Assembly: GCA_024636935.1 (NCBI GenBank)
Contig: JAGXGC010000019.1
Location: forward strand, 1-64,000
Reading direction: 5' to 3'
DNA length: 64,000 bases
Origin: Sideroxydans sp.
GTDB taxonomy: Bacteria; Pseudomonadota; Gammaproteobacteria; Burkholderiales; Gallionellaceae
Part shown: in pieces, positions 6,881 through 15,411 of the stretch
Layout of the letters: every line of letters begins with the position of its first letter
How positions within the stretch are numbered: position 1 is the stretch's first letter
Program-made: the position numbers and the translations under genes
Notes under the pieces: generated by a model
Told to the model about the DNA's origin: nothing
What the model saw: the letters and a program-made list of their open reading frames with translations, nothing else
The model's database searches: none

Positions 6881-9166
6881 TCAAAAGGGGCGGCGCATAG
6901 CACTCTCCCCGAGTTTGTTAAGTGACAATCCACCGATGGTGCGCTTGTCCGGCATTTTCTTGTAGCCTCGCTCGCCAAGGCGACGAGTCAACCTACCTTG
7001 AGACAACGGATGGTGGCCATTGTTGAGTGTCCACGCCTTATATGCCTTGTGAGCATCCTCCTTTTTTACTGAGCATCCTGCCCCAGTAGTGCAGTGCTCG
7101 GCGATCCACTCTCCGATGATGTCCATCTCATCGCGGTAGGCGGCTGTGGCCACCTCGATCTTCTTCGGTACCTTTAATCCGTGCTTCTGCCACAGACGTA
7201 GCCCCTCTAGCGCCCAATTGAGAATGCCAGAACCTTCGGTCTTGAGTTTATCTAGCAAGTGCGGATCACGATCCGCTTCAGGGATGGTCACATCAAATGG
7301 CACCAATAAAACTCGCCGCCACATTCCGTTACTCATGTCCGTTATCTCGGGGCGATGATTCCCCACCACGACCAACTTATGCGTTGGCTGAAAAGTAATG
7401 TCAGCTTTGCCATAGGGAACACGCCCGGTCAGGGTGTCGCCACCTGTCATGTCTTTTACGCGCGACTCTGCAAGACGCCGCCCTTCCTCCGTCTCGTTTG
7501 CGTACACGAACCTACGCCCCTTGAGAGCAACAATATCTGGGCTAGGTCCTTGTGGACTACGCTGGTGGTGCATCAACATCTCAGTGGCGATCTTGCGAGA
7601 ATAGTCACCTAGCATCCAAGCTAGCAACTCAACGAATACGGACTTGCCATTGGCGCCGCTGCCAAACAGAAAGGCAAACTTTTGCTCCTCCACACCTCCG
7701 GTCAAAAGGTAGCCTACCCAGCGTTGCAGAAAATCGCGCATCTCTTGTTCGGGCTGCACCGCTTCAAGGAAAAGAGTAAAGGTTGGGCACGTTGCGGCGG
7801 GATCATATGAAACTGGACAACGTTTGGAGACGAGTAGAGATGGCGAGATAGGCAGAAGTAAACTTGTTCTCAAGTCCAAGACACCGTTAGCGACACCTAA
7901 GTGCATCGGGTTTGCATCAAACTCATTGAGACTGCGCGTCATCCCTTCTTCAGACTTTGCCATCTGGATCATTGCGTAAAGACTCTGCGCCTTGCTAGTT
8001 CGTTCTACATGAGCCATGAGACGTTTTGTTTTCGTGGCCGCCGGATCCGCCTTGTATAACTCCGCCGCTTCTTCACGCAGCTTAGCAAGAACCACTTTTG
8101 CTGCGCGATCGGCCTCGCCCGGTGGGGCGCCAACCCAACCTTCATCAGCGAATTTCAACAAATCACCCGTCTCATGGATAAAGAGGAGTTCGTTCAGCCA
8201 CTGATTGGTGAATAGTTTTCCATTCAATACATCTCCCACGCTTTCGGATGAACGCTTTTCATTTGTCCATCCGTGCAACTTCGCGGTGTGCACCAGTGTG
8301 CCAAACCCAATGCCTTTTGCAGGATCAAAGGAGTTCCAATCACGTGTGAAGTCAGCCTCATTGTATTTTTCTGGTGCGGTCTTGCTCCACTCGCAGGCCA
8401 ATGCTTCAGCACACTCCCAGTGTGTCGCTGCAACTGCCCATAGCACCTTGAGCCATTCATCACGATTACAGTCGGCGGGAATAGCTTCCAACATAGACCG
8501 CACACACTCAATCTCGGCTTGTGATTCGATAGGTGGGTGGTTGCTGATGATTCTAGTTACGGTGTCCTTTATGACTACAGGAGCCTTTGTTTGCTTTGTG
8601 CTCTGTGCAAGATCAATCAACATATCGGGGTCGATCAGCTTGCCTTCGTGGTGTTCAAAGAAGGCATGCACTTCCATTTCACTGGGGCAGCTTGGAAAGT
8701 AAACCAGCCTAGAGATGTCTTTCGTCTGTGGGTCTAGAACGCCCCCCAGTAGAGTATTGAAGCCACTCCACACTTGAGACCACTCATTAGGTAGAACGTC
8801 TCGATTGAATGGCACTACCAATCTGAATTTGAACTTGCCAGCGACCGGATCGTGACTGTGGGTGCTGTACGCATCCCACCAGTAAGCGTCAATGACGGTG
8901 CGAAGATCATCTAGCGTAGCTCCGCTATCAATGTCACCCTCGATGCCTGAACGAAACATCACATCGGAGGTGCGGCGTGTACCGTTAGTTTTTAGAGCGT
9001 ATTGAGCAAAGCCAATGCCTGATTTTCCGTCTCTGAGATCACGGTTGGAGAGGATGCCCGACAGATCATTTGGCGAAATGCTATCCATCGCATGCGGGAT
9101 GTTTGACCGTTCGCTTTCAAATAATGTGACCGACACTTTTCTGATGGGATCGAGCTGCATGATCAT
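6881..9166 (-). CDS. Primase / superfamily 3 helicase replication protein
   Basis: A 761-residue element replication protein. The N-terminal part (about 1-190) is primase-polymerase-like. Residues about 214-300 match the primase C-terminal domain (PriCT), with DEWLKVLWAV and FGTLVHTA. The C-terminal third is a D5/P4-alpha type SF3 helicase: Walker A GSGANGKS at 502-509, a Walker B-like region around RRFVYANETEEGRR, and sensor region KLVVVGNHRPEITD. It would start and unwind replication of the excised element. Its start overlaps the AlpA-like gene's stop by 4 bases; ATG codons at 9166 and 9160 are both possible. Confidence 0.92.
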   Translation of the reverse strand: MIMQLDPIRKVSVTLFESERSNIPHAMDSISPNDLSGILSNRDLRDGKSGIGFAQYALKTNGTRRTSDVMFRSGIEGDIDSGATLDDLRTVIDAYWWDAYSTHSHDPVAGKFKFRLVVPFNRDVLPNEWSQVWSGFNTLLGGVLDPQTKDISRLVYFPSCPSEMEVHAFFEHHEGKLIDPDMLIDLAQSTKQTKAPVVIKDTVTRIISNHPPIESQAEIECVRSMLEAIPADCNRDEWLKVLWAVAATHWECAEALACEWSKTAPEKYNEADFTRDWNSFDPAKGIGFGTLVHTAKLHGWTNEKRSSESVGDVLNGKLFTNQWLNELLFIHETGDLLKFADEGWVGAPPGEADRAAKVVLAKLREEAAELYKADPAATKTKRLMAHVERTSKAQSLYAMIQMAKSEEGMTRSLNEFDANPMHLGVANGVLDLRTSLLLPISPSLLVSKRCPVSYDPAATCPTFTLFLEAVQPEQEMRDFLQRWVGYLLTGGVEEQKFAFLFGSGANGKSVFVELLAWMLGDYSRKIATEMLMHHQRSPQGPSPDIVALKGRRFVYANETEEGRRLAESRVKDMTGGDTLTGRVPYGKADITFQPTHKLVVVGNHRPEITDMSNGMWRRVLLVPFDVTIPEADRDPHLLDKLKTEGSGILNWALEGLRLWQKHGLKVPKKIEVATAAYRDEMDIIGEWIAEHCTTGAGCSVKKEDAHKAYKAWTLNNGHHPLSQGRLTRRLGERGYKKMPDKRTIGGLSLNKLGESAMRRPF

Positions 9167-9387
9167 CCCCCGACTTTTGCATTGGCGATCTTTGCATGCT
9201 GATCAAGTATCCATTGGTTAACGTCGTCCTCTAGCCATACTCGAAGGGTTGAAGAGAGTCGAACCGCGCGCGGGAATTTGCCTGTAGCCTCCCAAGCAAG
9301 GAGAGTTGATTTGCCCATGCTTGTTTTGTGGGCGGCAGCTTCAAGCTTTATGAAGCGTGGGCTGGGGGAAGTGTTCTTGTCTGTCAT
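9163..9387 (-). CDS. AlpA-family transcriptional regulator
   Basis: A 74-residue AlpA-like winged helix protein. It contains LEAAAHKTSMGKSTLLAWEATGKFPRAVRLSSTLRVWLEDDVNQWI, the usual helix-turn-helix, FP and RVW.DDV.QWI elements. In P4-like satellites and CP4-type islands such proteins activate excision or regulate the integrase. It sits directly upstream of the primase-helicase and overlaps its start codon by 4 bases, so the two are coexpressed. About 90 bases separate it from the next gene upstream, leaving room for its own promoter. Confidence 0.88.
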   Translation of the reverse strand: MTDKNTSPSPRFIKLEAAAHKTSMGKSTLLAWEATGKFPRAVRLSSTLRVWLEDDVNQWILDQHAKIANAKVGG

Positions 9388-9476
9388 GGTGGTGTCCTTT
9401 CAGAAAACGTGGCAAGTGCCTAAGCCACGTTTTACCCCCATGAAATACTTGAAGCGAGATGGGTGCTAGCAGCACC

Positions 9477-9851
9477 CTATAGAAGGGGAATATCTTTGTT
9501 CAGCTTTTTCCACCAGCCATTGACGGTATCATCAACCCAGGCTTCATTTGGGTGGGTACACTTGAGTTGTTCAATAAATGCTTCCCAAGGCGGATTGCCG
9601 CCGAGCTCTGCTTTCATCTCACTATAAACCTCAGATGTTATTGTTCTTAAGGGGATGGAAAGTTTTGCTTTACCGCGCCCCCCTGAGCCATTGCGAAACT
9701 TAAACTCCTTTTTGGCTTTTTCTAGGGATAGCGTCTGTTTTCCAGCATCTAAAGCTGCCTCAAAAGCGAAGTCATCCGCTCCTTTTCGTGATTTGCTCTG
9801 GATGTCAGCTACCAGCAGACTGCCAATGCCCAACTTTCTTTTGTCATTCAT
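9477..9851 (-). CDS. Hypothetical element protein, 124 aa
   Basis: A 124-residue soluble protein, starting at the ATG at 9851 because a full GGAGG lies 5 bases upstream; the longer frame from 9914 lacks one. It is rich in Lys, with GSGGRGKAKLSIPLRTITSEVYSEMKAELGG, and the C-terminus has repeated tryptophans (PPWEAF, EAWVDDTVNGWWKKL). I recognise no family. It lies between the integrase and the AlpA-like gene on the same strand, where P4-like elements often keep small regulators. Confidence 0.55.
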   Translation of the reverse strand: MNDKRKLGIGSLLVADIQSKSRKGADDFAFEAALDAGKQTLSLEKAKKEFKFRNGSGGRGKAKLSIPLRTITSEVYSEMKAELGGNPPWEAFIEQLKCTHPNEAWVDDTVNGWWKKLNKDIPLL

Positions 9852-9949
9852 GCTGCCTCCTACCATGTTCAACCTACCATCAGAAAACCACGCCGCATGG
9901 AGGTAGGAGTCCATAATTCGCCCCGTCGGGCTAGGCGTGGTTGCTTATA

Positions 9950-11155
9950 TTACGCCGCTCTAAGTTCGATTACTTTGCCGGTGGCGCCCATGCAGTATGC
10001 CTCCCAGTCGATCATCAGCTGTTTACGTGCCTCAAACAGATCGCCACGCCGATAGGCTGCCTCTACCTTGTTCCCAATCGTGTGGGCTAGCGCCATCTCT
10101 GCAAGTTCGGGAGAGTGCCTTGTAGCCTCGGAAACCCAATCACGGAACGTAGAGCGGAAACCATGCACGGTTACATTGCATTTCATTCGTTTAAGTAGTG
10201 TGAGCATCGCCATGTTGCTCAGAGGTCGGCCGCCACGTGAAAATAAGTAATCACTCTGTGGATCTAGCTCCTTCGCCTTTGCCAGTATGGCCAATGCTCG
10301 ATCCACAAGCGGAACTCTGTGAGTTTTGCCGGCCTTCATTCTTTCCGATGGGACTGTCCATACCGCACCCATTACTTCATTTCGTTTTGCGCCAATTACT
10401 TCGCCGGTTCGCGAAGTAGTAAGAATTGTGAACTCCAGTGCGAGTGCCGCCATCGCTTCCCTTCCTTGCAGGCTTTCGATGAGGGCGGAAATCTCGGAGC
10501 ACGGTAGCGCGCTATGGTGTATTACTTTGGCCACCTTTTTAGGTTGGGCTAGAAGCGTATCTAGGTGGCCACGCCAAATTGCAGGATTTACACCGGTGCG
10601 CAGTTTCTTTGTGGTCGCAGCGGATAGAACCCGTTCGATCCTTCCACGAAGGCGAGAAGCAGTTTCAGTTTTGCTCTTCCAGATAGGCTGAAGTATCTCG
10701 AGTACATCCTCAGTCTCTATCGCATCCAAGCACTTTTCTCCGATTGAGGGGAACGCGTACTCGGTTAGTGTGAAGATCCATTGGTCTGCATGCTTCTGGT
10801 TCTTCCACTCGGGACGCTTAGCCTCGATAAACTCTAGGGCGAATTCCTTAAATTTAGTCTGTTTGGGGGCAATCTGCGACTTGGCGGCCTTCGCATCTGC
10901 CTTTTTCTTCAATGGACTGATGCCGCTATCCAATTGAACACGGGCCTCCTGTGCGGCCTTACGGGCATCCGCAAGTGGCACACGCGGAAAGACCCCAAGT
11001 CCCATATCTTGTCGTGCCCCATTGAACATGAAGCGAAACACCCAGTATTTCTTAGTTGCCGACCTTACCAACAGGTGAAGTCCCGTGCCACCATCGAAGT
11101 ATCGGCCGGGTTTGGTTAGCTTTGTGATGCGTGCGTATGTCAGTTGGGTAGCCAT
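9950..11155 (-). CDS. P4-type tyrosine integrase
   Basis: A 401-residue integrase when started at the ATG at 11155, which has AGGAGAT upstream. The N-terminal domain (about 1-90) is the DUF4102 arm-binding domain: KPGRYFDGGTGLHLLV and the ADARKAAQEARVQLDSGISP signature. Catalytic residues are Arg249 (TTSRTGEV), His331-x2-Arg334 (VHGFRSTFRDW), His358 (LAHTIGN) and Tyr368 (AAYRRGD). This family usually integrates into tRNA 3' ends, matching the tRNA-Ser end 211 bases upstream of its start. It points away from that att site. Confidence 0.95.
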   Translation of the reverse strand: MATQLTYARITKLTKPGRYFDGGTGLHLLVRSATKKYWVFRFMFNGARQDMGLGVFPRVPLADARKAAQEARVQLDSGISPLKKKADAKAAKSQIAPKQTKFKEFALEFIEAKRPEWKNQKHADQWIFTLTEYAFPSIGEKCLDAIETEDVLEILQPIWKSKTETASRLRGRIERVLSAATTKKLRTGVNPAIWRGHLDTLLAQPKKVAKVIHHSALPCSEISALIESLQGREAMAALALEFTILTTSRTGEVIGAKRNEVMGAVWTVPSERMKAGKTHRVPLVDRALAILAKAKELDPQSDYLFSRGGRPLSNMAMLTLLKRMKCNVTVHGFRSTFRDWVSEATRHSPELAEMALAHTIGNKVEAAYRRGDLFEARKQLMIDWEAYCMGATGKVIELRAA

Positions 11156-11166
11156 GTCATCTCCTA

Positions 11167-11194
11167 TTCCCTCAGGTGTACCCTCATTTGATAG
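11167..11194 (+). repeat. Possible integrase arm-type site, right copy
   Basis: The pattern ttccctca-ggtgtaccctcat lies 11 bases upstream of the P4-type integrase start and resembles the copy at 3684-3711 near the other end of the element. It may also overlap the integrase promoter, which would let the integrase repress itself. Confidence 0.5.
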
Positions 11195-11365
11195 TGAGAA
11201 GAGGGTGTACAGTCTCAGCAAGTACTGTATTACCCAAGAAGCATGACTACGAGGTGGCTGCTAGCAAAACCCTAAAAGAATCAGTATTACGGGGTGGGTT
11301 TTGGTTGTTTGTAGCTGCTCGTGTTATCTTGCGCGCCCTTTGGTGTGCTTGCGAGGGAATAGTGA

Positions 11366-11379
11366 CTCCCTCTCCGCCA
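11366..11379 (+). repeat. Attachment site 2, tRNA-Ser 3' end
   Basis: The 14 bases ctccctctccgcca are identical to 3627-3640, the acceptor end of the tRNA-Ser(GGA) 3' half. Bases before them (gcgagggaatagtga) do not match the T-arm. They form the right boundary of element 2. Confidence 0.85.
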
Positions 11380-11387
11380 AATGCAAA

Positions 11388-11408
11388 CCGCCCCTCGTGG
11401 GCGGTTTT
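11388..11408 (+). terminator. Terminator after att site 2
   Basis: Stem ccgccc (11388-11393) pairs with gggcgg (11399-11404) around a 5-base loop and is followed by tttt. It is nearly the same as the hairpin at 11555-11579, so it is most likely a copy of the native tRNA-Ser terminator. Confidence 0.75.
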
Positions 11409-11497
11409 ACATTTGGTGCAGTGGAAGTCCGAGTTCGACCAGCGAGCACTGCTCGCGCAGGACGCCTTCAGGCGGTCCCGAGCGCAGCGAGGGATGA

Positions 11498-11524
11498 GGG
11501 TTTCGCGGAGGCAACGCGAAACCC
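11498..11524. repeat. Strong 10-bp-stem hairpin in remnant DNA
   Basis: The arm gggtttcgcg (11498-11507) and its exact complement cgcgaaaccc (11515-11524) enclose a 7-base loop. No T-run follows, so it is not a terminator. Further short hairpins precede it (gagcactgctc, gccttcaggc). The group resembles a REP-type element. Confidence 0.7.
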
Positions 11525-11529
11525 GAACA

Positions 11530-11546
11530 ATCCCTCCCTCTCCGCT
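11530..11546 (+). repeat. Third tRNA-Ser 3' end, CCA mutated
   Basis: The bases atccctccctctccgct match the tRNA-Ser acceptor end at 3623-3639 except that the terminal CCA reads CTA. The following aaatgcaaatcgcccc repeats the sequence after att site 2 with few changes. This is probably the oldest displaced end, next to native chromosome. Confidence 0.75.
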
Positions 11547-11554
11547 AAATGCAA

Positions 11555-11579
11555 ATCGCCCCATGTGGGCGATTTTTGT
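11555..11579 (+). terminator. Ancestral tRNA-Ser terminator
   Basis: Stem atcgccc (11555-11561) pairs with gggcgat (11567-11573) around a 5-base loop and is followed by ttttt. It follows the third tRNA-Ser end and matches the hairpin at 11388-11408 in sequence and position. Confidence 0.8.
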
Positions 11580-11647
11580 TTTCGTTCAGCATGAAGAGCG
11601 TATAGACTTTATCCTAGTCCACCTCTCGACATGGCACCTCCAAACTT

Positions 11648-12344
11648 ATGCAGCACATACCGGAGAACGCAGGCTATTTGAACCGTCGATCATCTTTTCG
11701 TTTGATCGTACTGAATCTCATTGGCCTGCTCGCCAGCACATTTCTACTTATAAGCAATGCTCAGGCCGAATCCAGCCAGGTTCGCGTCGGTCTCTATGAG
11801 AATCCGACCAAGATATTCACTATGCCGGATGGCAAGGCTTCCGGAATCATGGTGGATATACTGGAAGAGATTGCAAAACAGGAATGCTGGCATATCGTTT
11901 ATGTCGCGTGCGAATGGCAATCCTGTCGGCAGCAACTAAAGCTGGGAGCGATATCCCCTGCAGAGTTCTTCCCGCTGGCAGAAGAGAACGGAATGATCAT
12001 TCCCATGGACGAATGGGTTCTACGAACTGCTGCCAAGCAGACCAAGGCATGGTTTGATGCCGGATAGAATCACCGAGATACTCGAAGAGGTCGGCCTTCC
12101 TCCTTCGCAGTTGGAGCTGGAATTGACCGAAGATCCGGAAGATAAAGCCATCGTAACGGCTATCATCAATTTGGCCAGCAGTCTGGGCATGCACACCATC
12201 GCGAAAGGTGTAGAAACAGCCGGACAACTCGCTTTTCTACGCTTGCAAGGTTGTGACGAGGTGCAGGGATATTATTTCAGCAAGCCGCTTGCGCCTGCTG
12301 ATCTGGAAACTTATCTGCGCGAGCATTCCGGCTTGGGCAGTTGA
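11648..12344 (+). pseudogene. Decayed substrate-binding / EAL sensor gene
   Basis: The first frame (11648-12067) encodes a signal peptide ending AQA, then the start of a periplasmic SBP_bac_3 sensor domain (VRVGLYENPTKIFTMPDGKASGIMVDIL). It jumps into the EAL domain at SPAEFFPLAEENGMIIPMDEWVLRTA and stops. A second frame (12054-12344) continues the EAL domain with RITEILEEVGLPPSQLELELTE, then DPEDKAIVTAIINLA, omitting the [10 protein letters not shown] and KID regions needed for catalysis, and ends QGYYFSKPLAP. The GGDEF domain and several EAL blocks are gone and the frame is broken, so this is the remnant of a large membrane c-di-GMP protein. Confidence 0.85.
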
Positions 12345-12358
12345 TCGATGAGGATGAT

Positions 12359-13168
12359 ATGAGTCAAAAACGTAGCGCTTTCTTTATATCCGACCGTACC
12401 GGTCTGACCGTTGAAAAACTGGGACGTAGTCTGCTGTCTCAGTTCGAAGGTATCGAATTCGCGCGCATCACCCTACCCTTTGTGGATTCTGAACAAAAAG
12501 CCCGCGAGGCGGTGACACGCATCAACCAGACTGGGCAAGCCGATGGTCAGCGCCCCATCGTGTTCAGTACGCTGATCGTGCCTGAGATCCACGACATCAT
12601 CGAAGAGAGCGACGCACTCATCCTAGATCTGTTCGAGAGCTTCATCGTGCCGCTGGAGAATGAACTTGGGGCACCTTCATCACATGCCGTCGGCCGTTCG
12701 CACCAAACCGGCATTCATTACAACGAACGCATGGATGCGGTGAACTATGCACTCAATCATGACGATGGTGGTGTGACACGCGATCTGGGACGGGCTGACA
12801 TCATTCTCGTCGGCGTATCGCGCTGCGGCAAGTCACCCACCTCTCTCTATCTGGCATTGCAGTTCGGCATCAATGCTGCGAACTACCCGCTGGTTCCCGA
12901 GGACTTCGAGAATCGTTCCTTGCCACAGGCACTCAAGCCCCTAAACGGAAAACTTTACGGACTGACCATCCAGCCGGAGCGATTAAGTCAGATACGTGCC
13001 GAGCGCATGCCCAACAGTCGTTATGCGTCGCTGGAGAATTGTCGTAAGGAGATATTACAGGCGGAAGAGTTGATGCAACAGGCAGGCATTCCCATTCTGG
13101 ATGTGACCACCATCTCGGTGGAAGAGATCGCCACCACCCTGCTACACCTGACCGGATTGAAACGTTAA
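12359..13168 (+). CDS. ppsR: PEP synthase regulatory protein (kinase/pyrophosphorylase)
   Basis: A 269-residue DUF299 family protein, the bifunctional ADP-dependent kinase and phosphate-dependent pyrophosphorylase that inactivates and reactivates phosphoenolpyruvate synthase. The P-loop-like GVSRCGKSPTSLYLA lies near residue 150, and the N-terminus (FFISDRTGLTVEKLGRSLLSQF) is typical. The ATG at 12359 is chosen because AGGA precedes it. The ppsA target is not in this window. Its end overlaps the convergent methyltransferase gene by 4 bases. Confidence 0.93.
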   Translation: MSQKRSAFFISDRTGLTVEKLGRSLLSQFEGIEFARITLPFVDSEQKAREAVTRINQTGQADGQRPIVFSTLIVPEIHDIIEESDALILDLFESFIVPLENELGAPSSHAVGRSHQTGIHYNERMDAVNYALNHDDGGVTRDLGRADIILVGVSRCGKSPTSLYLALQFGINAANYPLVPEDFENRSLPQALKPLNGKLYGLTIQPERLSQIRAERMPNSRYASLENCRKEILQAEELMQQAGIPILDVTTISVEEIATTLLHLTGLKR

Positions 13169-13947
13169 CGTCGCTGGCGTGCGGCTTCGAACATGCACAC
13201 GGCCGCCGCCGCCGCCGCATTCAAGGATTCCACCTTGCCCGGCATCGGGATGATGAATCGTTGCAGGGCCTTGGCTTGTAATTCGGCTGACAAACCTGCA
13301 CCTTCATTGCCGATGGCGAAGGCGATCTTGCCACATAGATTACATTCGTACAGCGCAGTTTTTGCCTCCAGCGAGGACGCAAAAAGACTTCCATCAAAGC
13401 GAGAGGCGACATCAAGAAGGTCGCTTGGCTCATTGATTCCAAGAACAAAGTGCCCGCCCATCGCCGCCCGCAACACGCGTGGCGACCAAGCATCCGCACA
13501 GCCTTGCGAAAGATAGACCGCATCACATCCGGCAGCCGCGGCACTGCGCAATATAGAGCCCAGATTGCCCGGGTCTTGGATGTCCTCCAGCAATAGAACG
13601 AAGTTCGCTGAGCTGGTGAAATCGGGTTGCGGGATATCGATCAGCGCCAGTAGGCCATTCGGAGTCTTAAGTTCGGAGAGCTGCTTGAAGAGTGATTCGT
13701 CGAGCAAGGAACAAGGAGTATTCGGACACTCAGCACGCAAACGGCTGATCTCTGTGTCTTCCAACGCTTGGGGGCTGAGCAAGATGTGCGAGGGAAATCG
13801 TCCGCTCTCCAGCCAGGCACGCAGCAGATGCGGGCCGTCCAGCAAGGTCTGTCCTGCATCCCGGCGCTCACGGGAAGAGCCGGCCAGTCTGAGCAGCGAC
13901 TTAAAGAAAGCGTTGTCGCGCGAGCTGATCCGCTTGCAGTCCGGCAT
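13165..13947 (-). CDS. TrmH/SpoU-family RNA 2'-O-methyltransferase
   Basis: A 260-residue SPOUT methyltransferase that would methylate a ribose in rRNA or tRNA using S-adenosylmethionine. The N-terminal substrate-binding domain (about 1-95) is followed by the knotted SpoU domain with LLLEDIQDPGNLGSILRSAAAAG, AFAIGNEGAGLS and IPMPGKVESLNAAAAAAV, the three SpoU motifs. The exact target nucleotide cannot be told from sequence. The start overlaps the scpB stop by one base, so it is coupled to the scpA-scpB operon. Confidence 0.9.
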   Translation of the reverse strand: MPDCKRISSRDNAFFKSLLRLAGSSRERRDAGQTLLDGPHLLRAWLESGRFPSHILLSPQALEDTEISRLRAECPNTPCSLLDESLFKQLSELKTPNGLLALIDIPQPDFTSSANFVLLLEDIQDPGNLGSILRSAAAAGCDAVYLSQGCADAWSPRVLRAAMGGHFVLGINEPSDLLDVASRFDGSLFASSLEAKTALYECNLCGKIAFAIGNEGAGLSAELQAKALQRFIIPMPGKVESLNAAAAAAVCMFEAARQRR

Positions 13948-14621
13948 CAGTCGCGTGCTTCGCCGCTCTGGTCGATCAAACTACCCATCTCTTCCAGCGC
14001 GGGCAGCTCGCTCAGCGTGCGCAGATTAAGGTCGTCCAATAGTTGCTGGGTGGTGGCATACAGCGCCGGTTTACCGGGTGTATCTCGGGTACCGATGGCT
14101 TCGATCCAGCTACGGCCTTCGAGCGTCTTCAATATCTGGGAAGAGACTGCGACACCACGTATTTCTTCGATATCTCCACGGGTGACCGGCTGGCGGTAAG
14201 CAATGATGGCCAGTGTCTCCATCACAGCACGCGAATAACGCGGTGGTCGTTGCGGATCCAGACGATCAAGGAATTCCTGCATTTCGGGACGAGCGCGGAA
14301 GCGCCAGCCGCTGGAGACGCGGGTCAGTTCGATGCCGCTGTCGTCATATTTCTCACCCAACTCCTGCATCAAAACCTCGACCTGACGGGTCTCCAAGGCC
14401 ACGCCGGAAAGCCGCTTCAATTCGGCCGGAGACAAAGGTTCCTGCGTGGTGAGCAGTGCGGCTTCGAAGATGCGCTTCAGTTGCGCCATATCCATATTCA
14501 CCGTAGCCAGCTCGCCTCCTACCTCTTCGGTCAATACAGGCAAGGATGGTGATTCCACCATCTCTTCTTCTACGGTCACCGCTTCTTCATTCTGCTGTGA
14601 TGGCACGACAGGTTCGGACAT
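13947..14621 (-). CDS. scpB: Segregation and condensation protein B
   Basis: A 224-residue ScpB, the kleisin-associated winged-helix dimer of the SMC-ScpAB condensin that compacts and helps segregate the chromosome. The two winged-helix domains span about residues 40-190, with ETLAIIAYRQPVTRGDIEEIRGV and LYATTQQLLDDLNLRTLSELP. The N-terminus is acidic and disordered. The ATG at 14621 (MSEPVV) is chosen; it overlaps the scpA end by 35 bases, so the genes are translationally coupled. A longer frame to 14690 is inside scpA and unlikely. Confidence 0.93.
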   Translation of the reverse strand: MSEPVVPSQQNEEAVTVEEEMVESPSLPVLTEEVGGELATVNMDMAQLKRIFEAALLTTQEPLSPAELKRLSGVALETRQVEVLMQELGEKYDDSGIELTRVSSGWRFRARPEMQEFLDRLDPQRPPRYSRAVMETLAIIAYRQPVTRGDIEEIRGVAVSSQILKTLEGRSWIEAIGTRDTPGKPALYATTQQLLDDLNLRTLSELPALEEMGSLIDQSGEARD

Positions 14622-15411
14622 AGATATTCCCCAATGACTCGGTTTGTGTGATCTCGATAAGTGACTCTTTGGACAGTTCGAGGATGGCAATGAAAGTGAC
14701 TACCAGTGTCGGAATGCCATCTTCCAGCTCAAACAAATCTTCAAACGGGACGAAATCGGCATCGCGTAGACGACGCAACACCTTGGTCATCTGCTCGCGC
14801 ACAGAGAGCTCCTCGCGTCTGACCTTATGACTGGCATTGACCTTGGCTCGCGTGAGCAAGGCCAACCAAGCAGTGCGCAGGTCATCCACCGTCACATTGG
14901 GCAGGCGTTCGACCACGGTGCGCTCGATCAGCACTTGCACCAGTTCGAAATCGCGACCGGCCTGCGGCATTTCGTTCAATTTTTGCGCGGCCAGCTTCAT
15001 TTGCTCGTATTCGAGCAGACGGCGCATCAGTTCGGCGCGCGGGTCTTCATTAGGATCTTCTTCACTTTGCTTGGGTGGGCGTGGCAACAGCATGCGCGAT
15101 TTGATCTCGATCAGCACGGCAGCCATCAGCAGGTACTCAGCCGCCAGCTCCATGCGGTGCTGCTGCATCGCCTCGATATAGCCAATGTATTGCAGAGTGA
15201 GCTGCGCCATCGGAATATCGAGCGGGTCCAGATTATGGCGGCGGATCAGATACAGCAGTAGATCGAGCGGCCCTTGGAACGATTCGAGCGCAACTTCAAG
15301 AGCGTCCGGTGGAATGTACAAGTCCAAGGGCATCTCGGTCATCGGCTGTCCGTGCACGAATGCCACCGGCTGCGTCATGGGGAGATCGCTCTGGGAAAGC
15401 AGTTCGCTCAC
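14587..15411 (-). CDS. scpA: Segregation and condensation protein A
   Basis: A 274-residue kleisin, ScpA, that bridges the SMC heads and binds ScpB. The core begins VALESFQGPLDLLLYLIRRHNLDPLDIPMAQLTLQYI, the hallmark of the family, followed by EYLLMAAVLIEIKSRMLLP. The C-terminal winged helix contains FVPFEDLFELEDGIPTLVVTFIAILEL. Start at 15411 overlaps the trpS stop by 4 bases. The order trpS-scpA-scpB is common in betaproteobacteria. Confidence 0.94.
   Translation of the reverse strand: MSELLSQSDLPMTQPVAFVHGQPMTEMPLDLYIPPDALEVALESFQGPLDLLLYLIRRHNLDPLDIPMAQLTLQYIGYIEAMQQHRMELAAEYLLMAAVLIEIKSRMLLPRPPKQSEEDPNEDPRAELMRRLLEYEQMKLAAQKLNEMPQAGRDFELVQVLIERTVVERLPNVTVDDLRTAWLALLTRAKVNASHKVRREELSVREQMTKVLRRLRDADFVPFEDLFELEDGIPTLVVTFIAILELSKESLIEITQTESLGNIYVRTCRAITAE

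Larger units (their letters stand above)
11156..11647. other. Right att region with nested tRNA ends and terminators
   Basis: These 490 bases hold no supported gene. In order they contain a possible arm site (11167-11194), the attachment repeat (11366-11379) with its terminator, about 120 bases of hairpin-rich remnant DNA, and a third tRNA-Ser end (11530-11546) with a second copy of the terminator. Reading frames predicted here lie across these elements and are not genes. Confidence 0.75.

Noticed and set aside
11247-11799. Reading frames on both strands over the right att region
   Set aside because: They run through terminators, tRNA ends and a palindromic element and have no ribosome binding sites.
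12054-12344. Stand-alone small EAL protein
   Set aside because: It lacks the metal-binding and DDFG blocks, begins at a TTG inside the previous frame, and aligns as the second part of one decayed gene.
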